A stretch of 64,000 nt of DNA. Origin: Hirundichthys speculiger. Taxonomy: Eukaryota; Chordata; Actinopteri; Beloniformes; Exocoetidae. Every line of letters starts with the position of its first letter. Within the stretch, counting starts at the first letter, position 1. Under the pieces are notes generated by a model. It searched no databases, was not told the DNA's origin, and worked only from the letters and a program-made list of their open reading frames with translations. The stretch covers positions 186,001-250,000 of the forward strand of contig JAGFBZ010000704.1 of assembly GCA_018398805.1 (NCBI GenBank). The letters run 5' to 3'. Positions 1 through 22,727 of this stretch are shown here, in pieces. A program made the translations under genes and the position numbers.

Positions 1-129
1 CTTAGACACAAAAAAATGCCAAAGAGAAACTTACATAAAAGTAACGACAAGAATTTAAAAACACAGTAAAATTACAATTAAAATGTAAAAAAAATAAATA
101 AAGACATGAATAATTAAAATTTGATTTAA

Positions 130-640
130 ATTTAGTTAAAATGTAGAAACAATAATCAGGTAAAACAGGAACAGCTAGAAGTAAAATGTGATACAGTTAA
201 AGATTTAAATTGCCCTATGGATAAAAATGATGAAAGCTTGAAATAGTTCTGCAGGTGCACGATATGAAAAACTGGATTTTCCAAGTTCACTAAAAACAGC
301 TGGCACCTGCAGCGTAATCCAATCACGAGACCGAGTTTGATAAGAGCCCTCATTAAAAGAAAGCATGGAGCTAATGTAAGGAGGTAAAAGACCATTAAGA
401 GCTTTATAAATAAATAAAACCCAGTGTCTTTCACGTCTTACAGAAAGAGAGGGCCACCCAACATTAGAATACAAGTCACAATGATGATGTCATAGCTGTC
501 TCCAGTGATGAATCTTAATGCAGAGTGGTAAACAGAGTCCAGGGGTTTAAGAGTCGCAGCAGAGGCATGCATGTACAAAATATCACCATAATCCAACACT
601 GATAAAAAAGGGTTAGGGTTACGGTTAGGTCCTGAAGAGA
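130..640 (-). mobile_element. LINE reverse-transcriptase C-terminal fragment
   Basis: The minus strand encodes the C-terminal part of a non-LTR retrotransposon ORF2. A stretch reading YGDILYMHASAATLKPLD is followed, after a frame change near 475, by NVGWPSLSVRRERHW and YKALNGLLPPYISSML (205-474). This layout (YGDI.Y, H.aLRFI, GWPSL..RR..HW, YK...GLLPPY) is what I know from the tail of fish LINE polymerases. There is no start codon, no catalytic YxDD box and no complete frame, so it is a dead 5'-truncated copy. The AT-rich flank (1-130) is probably its 3' tail. The clade is uncertain. Confidence 0.65.
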
Positions 641-779
641 TTTGATGATTTTGTCTTTATGCAACTGCATAATAGGTTTGAAATAAAACAATCAAGATGT
701 GATCCAAGTGTAGACTTTTTAGCATCATTATGACCCGTTTTAAGAAAAGGAACCTCCATTTTCAGGGGCTCAAAAATAT

Positions 780-1300
780 GTATCATCTGATATCTGGTAC
801 TGAGTTGGTGTTTTGGAAGCTGTTGACTGGAGTCCAAAGAGATGCGAATGCAAAGAGGAGGCCATCATTCAGGCTGAACGACAGACTAACATCAATCTAT
901 AATGGAAGACAAGAAAAAAACTGTTTGGTGTATTCTTAAAAAGAAAGAAATCCCTGAGGAGCTCAACAGCATCAACGGGCCTGGAAGACCACGGAGAACA
1001 GTCAAAGTGGATGATTGTAGAATAAAAACCCTCCAGAACATCAACAGAAGTTGAAGGTGGACGTATCTTTGTGAAAGTCTACAATCAAGAGCGTGTAAAT
1101 GCAGAGTTGACAACAAAGTGGAAATCCGCTGGTGACGTTCAGGAACAGGAAAGACACATCAGATTCTGCCAGAAAACATTTCAACAGGTGTCATGAGATC
1201 ACAAGTTATGGTCTCAGATTCTTCGGACAGGTGAAACCAAGGTAAACTTGAATCAGAATGATGGCGGGAGAAAAGCACGGGACTGCTCCTGATCTGAAGC
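780..1300 (+). mobile_element. Tc1-like transposase remnant
   Basis: Plus-strand reading frames give VWCILKKKEIPEELNSI, then GPGRPRRTVKVDD, and further on TGETKVNLNQNDG. These correspond in order to the helix-turn-helix region, the GRPR AT-hook-like motif and the first DDE block (normally DETK) of Tc1/mariner transposases. Several stops and frameshifts separate them. The DDE aspartate is altered (TGETK instead of TDETK), so the copy is inactive. No terminal inverted repeats were found. Confidence 0.7.
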
Positions 1301-1559
1301 AGACCACGTCGTGTGACAAACATGATGGAGGGAGTCTCATGTCACGAACGTGTACGACTGCCAGCGGAATAAGGTCACTGGTGTTGACTGGTGATACGAC
1401 TGCTGAGGTGTCCAGGTGAAATGTCAGGTGAAATGTCAGGAAACTAACAGGACTGCACTTCTCACTCTGATCACGTCTTAGTTGTTTTAGTTCAAATCCA
1501 CTGTGTCGTTGCATAAAAACTAAATCATTACAACTCTGTCATTATCCAGATACGTCTGG

Positions 1560-1955
1560 ACTTAACTGTAGGTGCCTCTTTCACAGAGAAGTTCAGCAGT
1601 TTGACTGTAGATGACTGTCACTGATCCGGTGTCGGTGGTACTGGTACTGGTTTCCTGCCACTTCCTGTTCTTTTCTGGGTTTACTGGCTGTTTTCCCGAA
1701 TGAGTGCTTTGTTCCTTCCAGCTAATAGTGGAGTTTTTCCTTGAAACCGTTTGGCTTAAAGGTTTTTCTCCCACTGGGGAAGTTCATTAACATTCTTTCT
1801 TTGTTTGATATTTAATAATATTACTTTAATAATAATATATAATTAATAATAATAATAATAATGATAATATCTGGCCATGATCCGGGTCTCTGAGAAGCAC
1901 CTAGAGACAGTTTGTGTTGTTTTATAGACTATACAAATAAAGTTGGATAACTTTG
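1560..1955 (+). mobile_element. LINE 3'-UTR tail (CCTAGAGACA family)
   Basis: The block contains GGAGTTTTTCCTTG and AAGGTTTTTCTCCCACT, an AATAAT run, and a terminus with CACCTAGAGACAGTTT and a TATACAAATAAAGTTG end. The same ordered blocks occur in reverse at 36873-37270 and 46606-47640, and in short form at 47641-47757. It is therefore the 3' untranslated end of one LINE family, here on the plus strand and without coding sequence. Confidence 0.55.
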
Positions 1956-2147
1956 AATCTCAGTTCCACCCATCATCCGGGAGATGTGACTGTTTTTACG
2001 TTAGTGTCACAGATTGCAAAAACTCATTCAGGGGTGCATCAAGTGTGATTTGAAGTTGGCTTTGGGTCTGTGATGTCACAGTACACAGCAAAGTTTAAGT
2101 TAGGCCATTTTTATGAATTGGCATTACAAAAATTTAGAATGTAAATT

Positions 2148-2670
2148 GAATTGAATTGAAAATACTTCATTAATCCCTTGCGGGAAATTCTTTCGTTGCA
2201 GTGCTCCATCCTATAAAAACAACAATACTCTACATATAAAATAAGTAAATTAACACTTTAAATACTACACCTTACCAAGAATTAAATATATAAGAATAAC
2301 AAATGAGATAAAATAACTCTGGCCCACATGTGCAAGCCCAATGTACAAAAAATTACAAATTTACAAATTACAAGTTAGGGATTTCAAAATACCCTGTCTA
2401 ATAGTAAAAGAAAAAAAAAAAAAGAAAAAAGTAACCTAGTTTAAAACAGGACAGATATATACAGAGAGTGCCAGGTCCCTCTTGAAAAAGAGATTGAAAA
2501 ATCAATGAGGCAGGTTAAATAAAGGATATATAAGAGAGATAATCAGATTTTACAGATTTACAGATTTAGAGTGATTGGTTGTAAAGTTTGATGGCCACTG
2601 GCAGGAATGATTTCCTGTGGTGCATCGAGGTGGAATGAGTCTATTACTGAAGGTGCTTGTAAGGTTCTAG
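2148..2670 (-). mobile_element. LINE 3' end with TTCAATT tail
   Basis: On the minus strand this ends with GATGGAGCACTGCAACGAAA, then ATTTCCCGCAAGGGATTAAT and a short TTCAATT tail. The same ~300 bases occur on the plus strand at 24660-24944, where the tail has grown to ~138 bases. Sequence to about 2670 (GGTGCATCGAGGTGGAATGA region) appears to continue the same element towards its 5' side. Non-coding. Confidence 0.6.
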
Positions 2671-3291
2671 AAATGGATTGTATTTAACTTTGTAAACTTA
2701 GAAACCTTGAGAATTAGCACTAAACAAATAAAGTAGATTTAACAGAACTTAAAATCTGAAACACTCAGCAGATAAATAGCATATTTTCAGATTTAGGCAG
2801 CTCCAAACAATGTTTCCCCTTAAAAATCAGCACATATATGTATTTTAGCCACTAGGGGGCAGTGTAGACAGTATTTTCACACAATGCTGATTTGTTTTGA
2901 ACATGCAGATAAATTAGTATTTAAATTAGTGCTTATTTGTTAATTCCTCCCGGATCAGTGCTATTCCCAGTTTCAATCCAACTCTGCTTCTGTTTATCTT
3001 CAGATTCAGCATAAAATATTTGAGCTCCTTATTAATTAAAAGCCTTTAGAGTGCACTGAGTTTGGGAAGAATTCAGACAGTATTAGTCACCTTTTACAAA
3101 AGAGGGCCATTGATTCAATCTTGACATAAACATGTTCATTTTAGCAGCTTAATAAGTATTTGATCTGTCCACTGGCCTGCTGGATGTGTTCAGCTCTGAA
3201 TTCCCAGTTCCACGGTCAAACATTAACTGGGAGCAGATACTTTTCTGGTGTGTCAGGAGGAAAAGGAAGTAACAGTGTCTGCTTCGTTCAC
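2671..3291. other. No gene seen (left of slc7a7-like exon 3)
   Basis: AT-rich sequence with no recognisable exon or repeat. The next y+LAT exon (expected to begin after the conserved NPER) is not found here or anywhere in 1-3291 on the minus strand. The intron therefore extends beyond the left edge, or the 3' part of the gene is missing. Confidence 0.5.
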
Positions 3292-3436
3292 CTCTCAGGG
3301 TTCTGGATCTCCTCGGTGACAAAGTTGAGAGTGTCCCAGCCAGAGAAGGAGAAGAGAGCAGAGTAGAGGGCCAGAGAAAGATCTCCCAGATCTGTGGAGG
3401 AACCCTCAAACGGACTCTCGAAGGTCTTTGTTTCTC
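3292..3436 (-). CDS. slc7a7: slc7a7-like coding exon 3
   Basis: Acceptor ...ATGCAG just above 3436 and donor GTGAAC below 3292. The exon encodes [17 protein letters not shown] through [18 protein letters not shown], covering the loop and transmembrane segment that carry the conserved SGWDTLN motif. The frame is intact over 145 bp. Confidence 0.85.
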
Positions 3437-5789
3437 CTGCATGAAGAGGCGTGAGAGCTCACAGTGATCGATGTTTGTCTGTCTGGGATGGATTCTTACT
3501 TTGTTTTCACTTACCGCTTACTATTTTCAGGATTCCAACTGCGATTATGAGGAAGAGCGCCATGAGTTTTGCATATGTGAAGATGTCCTGGACCAGGGTC
3601 CCCCACTTCACATAGGCACAGTTGATGAAGATGAGTATACCTGAAAGAGAACATAAAGAACATGCTGCACTGACCCAGACTCAGGTGACTACAGCCAGCT
3701 CTGCTTTCTTGTTAGGCTGCATTTGCAGAGTCGTGGAAGGGAGATGCTGCAGTGGTCCACCTGGTCAGACACCGTCTGGGCCAACTCTGATTATGTGGTC
3801 ACACAAACGGAAACCAACTTCTGGGTCGCTGATGCTCTTTCACCCAAATAGCACTTCTGCTCGCTGCAGACTTCCCAGCACAAAGCTGGGCTATAAACTG
3901 CAGCGCTGTTTTACAGGACAGGCACTCCAGCTATGCGAGCTCCATCTATAGAACCATTACCAAGTTTGGCACCGGGATGAATAGACAACATCTGACAATG
4001 TGCTTTGTTTTTTTCCAAATATCCTCCTGCACAAGCAGGACCAGAACTAGGTTTCTGGCATTTCAAAGCCTCTGAGTCAAATGAGTACAATAAATATCCA
4101 GCAGCAGCTTCAGCACTAAATCAACAACATGTTTTGCTGGATGAATGTGCCTAATGTGAACTGGCAGCAGCTTAATAGAGCTCTGATTTCAAAGAAGCTG
4201 ATATCAGACAGCAAAATTAGAGGCAGGAACCTGGAGCGCTCGCATGTATCGTTCAGCTTTAAGCAAACCGAATCTGCTGAAATAAAAAAAAAATGGCAGA
4301 TTATACTTTTTGTTGCGATTACTGGAGCCAAACTATAATGGGTGATTGCTGCGGAATAATTGCTGAACATAAAAAATGCAATAAAATGGTCATCTTCCAA
4401 CTGTGAATCAGTAATTTGAAGCTTTTCTGTCAGTATTTTTTAACAACAACCAGCACCAGCTTAATCATGGTTATGAAAAAAAAAAAAAAAAGAAGACACA
4501 TTTAAAGCTTAAAAGGGACAGCGTTCAACAAATGTCTTGACTCAGTTTCAAGACATTACACTCCTTCTGACTTATTTCTGAAACATATTAGATTTAAAAT
4601 TCTTCACTTCACACAAGATAAAAAGCGCCTGGTTTTTATCGGCGCTACTTATTTAGCAAAAACTAAGCACAGATGCAGAAGTAGAAACCTGCAGCCCCTG
4701 GCCTGACCAAGCATTTTTTAGAAGCATTCATTTTGGATTATTTGAGGTTTACATTTTCTGGAAGAAGATCAGTTCTGCACATTTTTCTTTGGAGGAATTT
4801 TGGCAACACTTTGCAGCGCTGCTTCAGGTTTTTAGAGCTGTAGATATTAATTTATCTACAGATCTCTACAGGTCCATTTCAATCAGGCTGAAATCTGGAC
4901 TTTGACCGGGCCCCTGGTGTGTTTGGGATCAAATTTCCTTATTTTATGAAACCATACTTTGATAATGCAGTGGGTTCCCTGGTCTTTTAGCTCCAAAAAC
5001 AAGCCAGATTCATCACATCTCCATTACGGTGCTCGACAGCTGGTTTGAGGTTTTCAGAGTTTGGATTTCAACAGTGTGGTCCGGTGGATTGTGACTGGTG
5101 GTTCCTTCAGAAACATCACATACCTGACTGCTACAAACCAACAAAGGTACTCAAACATCTGCTTGATGAAGTGCTTTTTAAAAATTATTATTATTATCTA
5201 CGGATGTGTAAAACCTTGGAAACCTCTTTCTCACGACTGTGCTCTCAGTCTCAGGACCGGTTCTTACAGAGGCAGGCTGCTGCGATGAGCCGGACTGCAT
5301 CGTACGGAGGCTGGCAGGTGGGGTAGAAGGGCTCCAGCAGGTAGTTGGCGAACGTCAGTGAAATGATGGCCTGACTGGCCGGCTCGATGAGCAGGATGGA
5401 CGTCCACAGACGGACGAAGGCCAGGAGGCCGCCGAACGACTCCAGGATGTAGGCGTAACTGGCTCCGGACTTGGTGATGGTGGTGCCGAGCTCCGCGTAG
5501 CACAGGGCCCCGAACACCGAGAAGATGCCCCCCAGGGCCCAAATGACCAGCGACAGCCCGTAAGAGGCGCTGTACATCAGGACACCCTTAGGGGTGAGAC
5601 GAAAATCCCCGAGCCGATCATGTTACCCACGATCAGGCAGATCCCATTGATGAGGGAAATCTCCCTCTTCATATGCATCTTCTCTTCTTGGCCGGCGTTG
5701 GGAAGCTTTAAATCCTCCTCGGACGCAGCTGCAGAACTGGGGCATATCGTCTGTGACATGACCCCAATCGTCTGTCTCAAGTCCCCCAT
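3292..5789 (-). CDS. slc7a7: y+LAT-type cationic/neutral amino-acid transporter (slc7a7-like), 5' exons only, frameshifted
   Basis: Light chain of a heteromeric amino-acid exchanger of the SLC7/APC superfamily. Family members pair with SLC3A2 (4F2hc) at the plasma membrane and exchange cationic for neutral amino acids plus Na+. Three coding exons are visible on the minus strand: 5268-5789, 3515-3640 and 3292-3436, with consensus GT-AG borders and matching phases (1, then 1). They encode a charged N-terminus, [23 protein letters not shown] (TM1 with the GSGIF substrate-site motif), [56 protein letters not shown] and [20 protein letters not shown], then [13 protein letters not shown] and NPER. 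By memory these resemble SLC7A7 more than SLC7A6, but the paralogue is not proven. Exon 1 carries two extra bases in the GGGG run at 5591-5594, shifting the frame after residue 66 so that translation stops after about 70 residues. The remaining exons would lie left of base 1. Confidence 0.8.
3515..3640 (-). CDS. slc7a7: slc7a7-like coding exon 2
   Basis: A 126-bp exon with acceptor TCTCTTTCAG and donor GTAAGTG. It encodes [20 protein letters not shown] and [18 protein letters not shown]. It starts and ends in phase 1, matching both neighbours. Confidence 0.88.
3641..4769. other. Intron of slc7a7-like gene
   Basis: Intron between coding exons 2 and 1. It has a poly-A run at about 4477-4492 and no other recognised feature before the Tc1 remnant that begins near 4770. 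Confidence 0.5.
4770..5110 (-). mobile_element. Tc1-like element remnant in slc7a7-like intron
   Basis: Degenerate sequence with the order found in a common fish Tc1 family read on the strand opposite its transposase: TTTGGAGGAATTTTGG, then TCTGGACTTTGACCGGGCC, TGTGTTTGGGATCA and GTGCTCGACAGCTGGTTTGA. The same family is better preserved around 22385-25230. No open frame remains. Confidence 0.5.
5268..5789 (-). CDS. slc7a7: slc7a7-like first coding exon with +2 frameshift
   Basis: Start ATG at 5789-5787 ([10 protein letters not shown]...), donor GTAAGA after 5268. The exon is 522 bp; only 520 bp would join exon 2 in phase. The surplus is at 5591-5594: the frame reads ...GSGIFVSP up to there, and the conserved [17 protein letters not shown] continues two bases out of frame. 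As written, translation ends at TGA 5577-5579. The protein on both sides is well conserved, so the change is recent or an assembly error. Confidence 0.85.
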
Positions 5790-6040
5790 TAGTCCGGCAG
5801 TGCTTATATGGAGACGAAGGAGCAATAATTAGATGAGACTATTCACATCTACTGCTACTACACATTTTCTGTCATACTCAAGACTGAAGCTGAAGACATT
5901 AACGTCCAGACTGAAACAGAAGGTTATACAAAATTTCAAAACTCCATAACATGATCGTAATGCTCTCAGACATGAGGGAATTGCTTTAAATATTTAATTT
6001 ACAACTTAAATGACTGAAAGAGATCAGAAAGTCAGCTCAC

Positions 6041-6460
6041 CTCGTGTATTTGCTCCTGAAGCTTCTCCGCTGAGCCGCCGGCCAGACATTGGTGAGATCA
6101 CATCTGAGAGGCAGCGACAGTCCGTCGATGTTGCAATCACTGCGAGCCAGCGCACAAACACAACCTGTTTTTCCAGCGCCAGGCGAAGCGCACTCTCGTG
6201 TTCCCCCCTCTGTGCTATTTTCAGAGACAAGCAGACCTCTTTCCACCCCCAAGGAGCCTTCGATGACTGACACAGAGGAAGCCGAGCTGCTTTGTGCCCA
6301 TATACAGGACACGGGTTATGGATTGATTGATTGATTGATATAGATTGATCTGTGATGTGGGCCATCATGAGGAATAACGTGATGGTCACCATCACCCACC
6401 GAGACGGGTTACTTCCTGGACACAAACATGTCAGAGCCCTGACCCGGGCCTGCAATGTCA
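6041..6460 (-). promoter_or_regulatory. Probable 5'-UTR exon and promoter of the slc7a7-like gene
   Basis: A splice-donor-like site (ACGAG then GTGAGC, exon ending at 6041) lies 250 bases upstream of the first coding exon on the same strand, next to a comparatively GC-rich stretch (6040-6300). This fits a non-coding first exon and its promoter. Inference only: no TATA box or start site could be fixed, and the acceptor before 5789 is unclear. Confidence 0.35.
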
Positions 6461-6651
6461 AACCAACACATGCTGTAAAACATTTATATTAAAAAAAAAA
6501 AAAAAAAAAAAAGTAGAACATATAATACATCAAAATCAAAATATATTAAAATGTTTGAATTGTGCCATTAAAAAAAAAGGAAGGGAACTTGAATTTCAAG
6601 AAACTTGGGATGGGGTAATGTTAATTACTGTCTCTTCATTTAACAACAGTA

Positions 6652-6652
<1 letters not shown>

Positions 6653-6685
<33 letters not shown>
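6653..6685. repeat. (CA)n microsatellite
   Basis: About 16 uninterrupted CA units. Confidence 0.95.
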
Positions 6686-6687
<2 letters not shown>

Positions 6688-6850
6688 GTGAACTGAAGAG
6701 ACCAGCTGCAGCTTCTCATCGTCGTCTGAAATAGAATTTAGGGGAGAGATGTTTCTCCAGGTGTTTATTTTTATTTACACTTTACATAGTGTCCAAACAT
6801 TTTTGGAAACTGGGTTTCCCCCTCCCGTGTCTTTGTGGTCGCGCTTATAC

Positions 6851-7143
6851 CAGCGGTTCTTAAACTTTTAATCCTGCGTACCACCTGAGAAACTGTTAAG
6901 CTCTCTGAGTACCACCATGATGACCACCTTTAAAATCTACCCATATATGCCTTCTCCATTAGCTTTAAACACAGAGATGTGTATTCCTTATTGTGGTTAT
7001 TTATTGTTACCTGAATTTCGCTTTGAAATATATTTATATTGCATTGTATGGTTCCATTAAAAAAAAAAAAAAAAAAAAAAAAAGTGAAAATTTTTGGAAA
7101 GTTTTTCCCCACTGGTACACGCACCACAGTTTGCGCACCACTG
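6851..7143. mobile_element. hAT-like MITE, TGGTACGCG family, copy 1
   Basis: Starts CAGCGGTTCTTAAAC and ends GTTTGCGCACCACTG. It includes TGCGTACCACCTGAGAAACT and a 23-base poly-A. Flanking 8-mers GCTTATAC and CCTTAAAC agree at 6 of 8 positions, fitting a decayed hAT target duplication. Related copies are at 41031-41480 and 60842-61118. Confidence 0.6.
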
Positions 7144-8935
7144 CCTTAAACAACTCAGCGGTTGTTTTTTCACTAAGTAAGGAAGATTTTGGGGTGAGAC
7201 TCATGGACTCACTGACATCTAAAGCCTTGTGTTGGTAGTTCTCTGTAGGTTCACTTTGTTGTCCAATGATCCAACAAAAGAATTTAAGAGAAAAACTGGC
7301 AGTTTTCTTTCCTTTTTTTTTTTTTTTTGAAAAAAACTTAAAAAAATGTGTGGGGGAGGGGCAGGGGTATATCCATTTTAATGAAGCCAGTGATACAACA
7401 ATTGAAAAATGTTCTTTGTGGCTGAAAATTGAGCTACATCTCAACTTTAATGGACTTTCTGTAACATAGTAAGGACATAAGTTGAACGACAGACTAAATG
7501 ACACCCGTTTGGGAGAAGCTTTTCCTCTAACGTCAGATCAACACCTTCCAAAAACAGGGCATGAGTTTTTATCAGATTATTACAGACGATATGCACATTA
7601 AAAGATCCAACTATCATTCACAGTACAAAAAAAAAACAAAAACAAACACACAAAAATGGTACAACATATAAAGGATATCAAATCTGTAGCAATTTAACTT
7701 TCAACTTTGATTGATTTGTGTTTAACAGGCTTTTGCGTGTTACCGTCTTTCTGACCAAAAGCAGAATATGAGGCACAGTTTTCAAATACAAGGCAGTACA
7801 TGTCCATAGAAGCCTTTCTGTTGTCATTTAAATCATTTATGGAGTATAAACAGCTCTAAAAGTGTATTACTAAGAACGGCGTATTTCACCTCTGCTAAAC
7901 ACCAGACTGATAGAAGCTAGTCTGTGGTTAATATGTATGTGCTACACACTGTTACTAAAGCTACAATACTGTAATTTAAGCACCTTTTGATAACGTGAAG
8001 GCAGTAAATGACAACAGTAAGGCCTTTCATAAAAATCTATAAGCGCTTACACAACAAACACCTTATAGGGCTGAAAGATTTAACAAGACACTTAGTTTGG
8101 AGCTCCCGAGGTTGTAAAACACCGTCCCAGATCAAGGAGAAATCTTCCAGTGTCCCCATCTTTATCTTCGCCCAACATCAAATTATGCTGCATCTCAGAA
8201 GTGTGTAGCACAAAGCTGTACGACAGTTCTCTAAAGAGCCTCACTCCTCAGAAGAAGAGGGAGGAAACACGAGTGGTTGAAGAGCTGTGAAGACGTGATT
8301 TAAAAGCAGCGCTTGTACGACACGTGTGGCATTTTAACAATAATTTCACAAAGATTTGGGGAAATGGTGTGGAAAAAGGGGGCGAAAGATGTCTCCTTTA
8401 ACTAAATGAAGACAAGCATTTCTGATTTTGAACGTTTATCTGAACAGCGCTCCAAAATCCAAATCACAGATGCCACATTGAGCTCAGAGACGCTGAACTG
8501 CATCTTTCTTTTAGCAGTCTGGTTTTATATAGAATTATATAACAACTCTAACCCACAACTGATCAGCAATAACCGCCGCAATTATAACACTTCCTGCCCA
8601 ACACCACACACACGGAAGTGTCAATACATTTATATCATTTGTCATTTTCCTGCTATAATTTGACATAATGAACAGACTGATATGTGCACATGTGCCTTGA
8701 GATAAAAACAGCTTTTACTCTTGAACAGAAACTACTGCTACTGTCTTATAAGAACACATTTTGTGAATTTAACAGCATTACGCCCCATGATTGATTGCAA
8801 TCAGTCTCGAAGACAGAAATTGTTTTATTTACAAGTGTGGCTACTTTTCTGAGTGGAGCACTATAGCAGGAAAAACTTTTCACGGCTGATAAACTGAGCA
8901 GCTTCTAAGTTCCTGTGCAGTGAGGTAGAGCTGGG
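7144..8935. other. No gene seen between slc7a7-like gene and ripk2
   Basis: AT-rich intergenic or 3'-UTR sequence with poly-T near 7312-7329 and short open frames without known motifs. A minus-strand AATAAA (plus TTTATT) at 8824-8829 is one possible ripk2 polyadenylation signal. Confidence 0.4.
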
Positions 8936-9017
8936 CAATATGACGATATATATCGTTATCGTGAAATAAAATAGTCCATATCGTGATATATGATTTTTTC
9001 CATATCGCCCAGCACTA
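8936..9017 (-). mobile_element. 82-bp minimal hAT MITE (GCTGGGC family, copy E)
   Basis: Begins TAGAGCTGGGCAATATGA and ends TATCGCCCAGCACTA, flanked by a perfect 8-bp TSD, CAGTGAGG (8928-8935 and 9018-9025). It retains only the two terminal ~40-bp segments of the ~640-bp family described at 18972 and elsewhere; the internal ~560 bp are gone. The two ends form a palindrome built on ATATCGTGATAT-like words. Confidence 0.85.
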
Positions 9018-9025
9018 CAGTGAGG

Positions 9026-9997
9026 ATTAACTTAGATTTGCTACAAGGAAATATTTTTCTCTGTTCAGTTTACGTGAACTTTAGAGGAGCAGCTCAGATG
9101 ACTGAAAACAGTCAACTCAGAGCTGTTGGAAGCATCCAGATTGGTGTGAAGCCTCTAAAGGCCACCGTAGTTTGGACTAACAGGACGGTAGATCGTCTTG
9201 GTCCACTTTAATGTCTGAAACACACACGTGCAAACACTTTGTGCCTTTGTTTTGGGAGCTATATAACCATCTAAACTTCCTCTTGTCCCCAGGTGCTCCT
9301 CTTAGCTCAGTGATAAAAAGAGGAAACTAAGGTGCAACCATCTACTAAAATCCCATTTCTTCCAAAATTTCATCCTAATACGCAAACGTTAAGCTTCAAA
9401 ACCACATAATTACATTAATACTTCCTTATTTCTTCTGTCGCTGATTTAACGTGGGCCGTGTGCTTCCAAGACAGTCGCTGTGAAGGCAAACATCGGGAAA
9501 GTAGAGCCAAAAAAAAACTTAAAATACACTTGCGGCCAGGGGAAAATAATTTTACTGGTTTTCAGGACACCGGCTGTCATCCTGACAAATAAATGTTAAC
9601 AAAGAGGCTTTAGGAGGAGACACACAGTAACTAAAGAGGAACTGTGATCCACACAGAAAGCACATTGTTCGTACCCACAGTCAGTTAAACCCTGTAATAC
9701 CAATGAAGAGAATATAAATAAATCACATCAAACCCAAAACATTTTGAATAAAACCACTGATTCAGTCTAAATATTCTGATTCTGAATATACAGAATAAAA
9801 CCTTGAATCTCGAGCGACTGGGTATTAAATCGGTACCTCTGCCTCTTATTGCTCAAACAGCTCTTCTGAAGGCTTCCCGGGAAAAGCTGGTCAGAAAGCA
9901 CGGCGCCTTTTCTGACGACGACAGAACCTGAAAGGGTTAACTGTAGTGTAAATGTTGGCACAGTCAGCTGGAGGAGTTCGCTTTGGCCGGACACCTG
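9026..9997 (-). other. ripk2: Probable ripk2 3'-UTR
   Basis: Sequence directly downstream of the ripk2 stop codon on the minus strand, with no other coding signal. The length of the UTR could not be fixed. Confidence 0.4.
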
Positions 9998-21258
<11,261 letters not shown>

Positions 21259-21700
21259 GGCAGTCGTTTAAGGGAAGTGAGTGCGTGTTTAGACTCCGAG
21301 AGCAGTGCTGCCGTTAGTGGTGAGCGCGACGAGCAGCGGTTCTCCCATTTACCCGCACGAAACAGCCAGTAAGCTAAGCTAATGATAACGTAGCGGATGG
21401 GCACCGACACGCACATTTACTAACAACCGCGACTACACACGGGCGTCTTGGCTTGTCCGTTTATTGACTGCATACTGTCATCCTGCCGGGATCCACGAGG
21501 TAAATCAGAACTGGAGAATAAACGCCGTGGAACTCAACTCCCTTTATTTAAAGGCAGGTAGGTTCTAGTGGGTTTGTTGTTGTCAATGACGACACACTTC
21601 CGGGTTCACGTGAGGCGTTCAGGAGCGCAGGTCTTTAGGACTTTAAGCACTGAGCGCATTCACGTTCTTTGGCCCAGACCGACTTGATTTAGCCTGCATA
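21259..21700 (-). promoter_or_regulatory. ripk2: ripk2 5'-UTR and promoter region
   Basis: GC- and CpG-rich compared with its surroundings. On the minus strand an ETS-type site CCCGGAAGTG (21595-21604) lies next to a CACGTG E-box (21607-21612), about 340 bases upstream of the ATG. The start site was not determined and no TATA box is obvious. Confidence 0.5.
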
Positions 21701-22384
21701 CAGATATGTGAGCGCTAAAATGTTATACGAACGCTTAAGTGCGTTTTGAATAACTAAAAACGTATTTTCTAACCCTTCGATCTGTTTCAGATGAGTTTAA
21801 ATAAAAACTCTCCTCTACCTTTCGTGGGCTTAAAGTCGGGGTTTTTAACATCCAGGAATTCCCCAGTGCTGGGGAATTCCTTTAATCGTTTATCTACGTG
21901 TCAAATTAAAAATACTCTCGACCAGGTTCAGATTATTTCTAAATTTTAGATTTAATCTTTATACACATCCTATTGTAAGGGTAACTACAGAGGATGTCTA
22001 AAAATGATTGAAAGCCCTGAGATATAGGCATATATTGATAACTAATTGAACTGAACGACTTTTGTGCAACAGTCCATATATTTCTAGAAGATGTCCTAAA
22101 TTACCTAACAACAAAAGGCCTTAGTTTCATGACAAAACTCACAACGCACTCTTTGACATATTGATGGGTATAGTAATGTCAAAGAGAAAAGAAAAGAAAA
22201 AGAAATTATCTTTTAATTGTAAGGTTTTCTGTATCAGTATATAATGTTTTAAAATAAAAAAATAAATAAAAAATATGAAATTAAGTCTTAATCAGGTCTT
22301 GAATACAACTTCAGATGAATAACAACTAATCAGTAACCCAGCCATTATTTAATGAATGCAAATTAAGCCAAAATGTAGAAGCAG
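21701..22384. other. No gene seen upstream of ripk2
   Basis: AT-rich intergenic sequence. An 11-base inverted repeat (GGAATTCCCCA-type) lies around 21854-21880. No coding signal. Confidence 0.45.
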
Positions 22385-22727
22385 TAGGTGAAACCCAAAT
22401 CAACCCCTTGAGTCAATAGTTTGTAGAGTCACCTTCCACAGAAACAACTTTAATTAATGCATTACTGTCTGTCCCTTGTGGAGTCTTTTGTGTTCACTAT
22501 ATTTTTTATAATGTTCAGTTCATTGAGGTTTGCAGCCATCCGTTGGCACACAGCCTTCTAAACCACAGGATTTCAGCTCGATGTCTGGATTTTAATTTTT
22601 TCAGTCATTCTGATACTGGCGTGTTTGGGACCATTTTCCTGTTGTGCGACCCTGATGTTTGGTATACTCAGGAGTTCATGGTCCACTCAAATCGTTTCCC
22701 AGCCTTGTCTTACAGATGGTATGAGAC

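Noticed and set aside
606..626. Telomere-like GGGTTAGGGTTACGGTTAGG
   Set aside because: Only about three imperfect units; too short for an interstitial telomere array, and it lies in a LINE-rich region.
3622..3951. 109-codon plus-strand ORF overlapping slc7a7-like exon 2
   Set aside because: Antisense shadow of the exon and intron; no motif.
9767..9994. ORF just downstream of ripk2 on the minus strand
   Set aside because: It lies in the presumed 3'-UTR and shows no recognisable domain.
21860..21880. Inverted repeat around GGGGAATTCC as a regulatory (NF-kB-like) site
   Set aside because: The perfect short palindrome resembles a kappaB half-site, but it is ~600 bp upstream of ripk2 with no supporting context; too weak to call.
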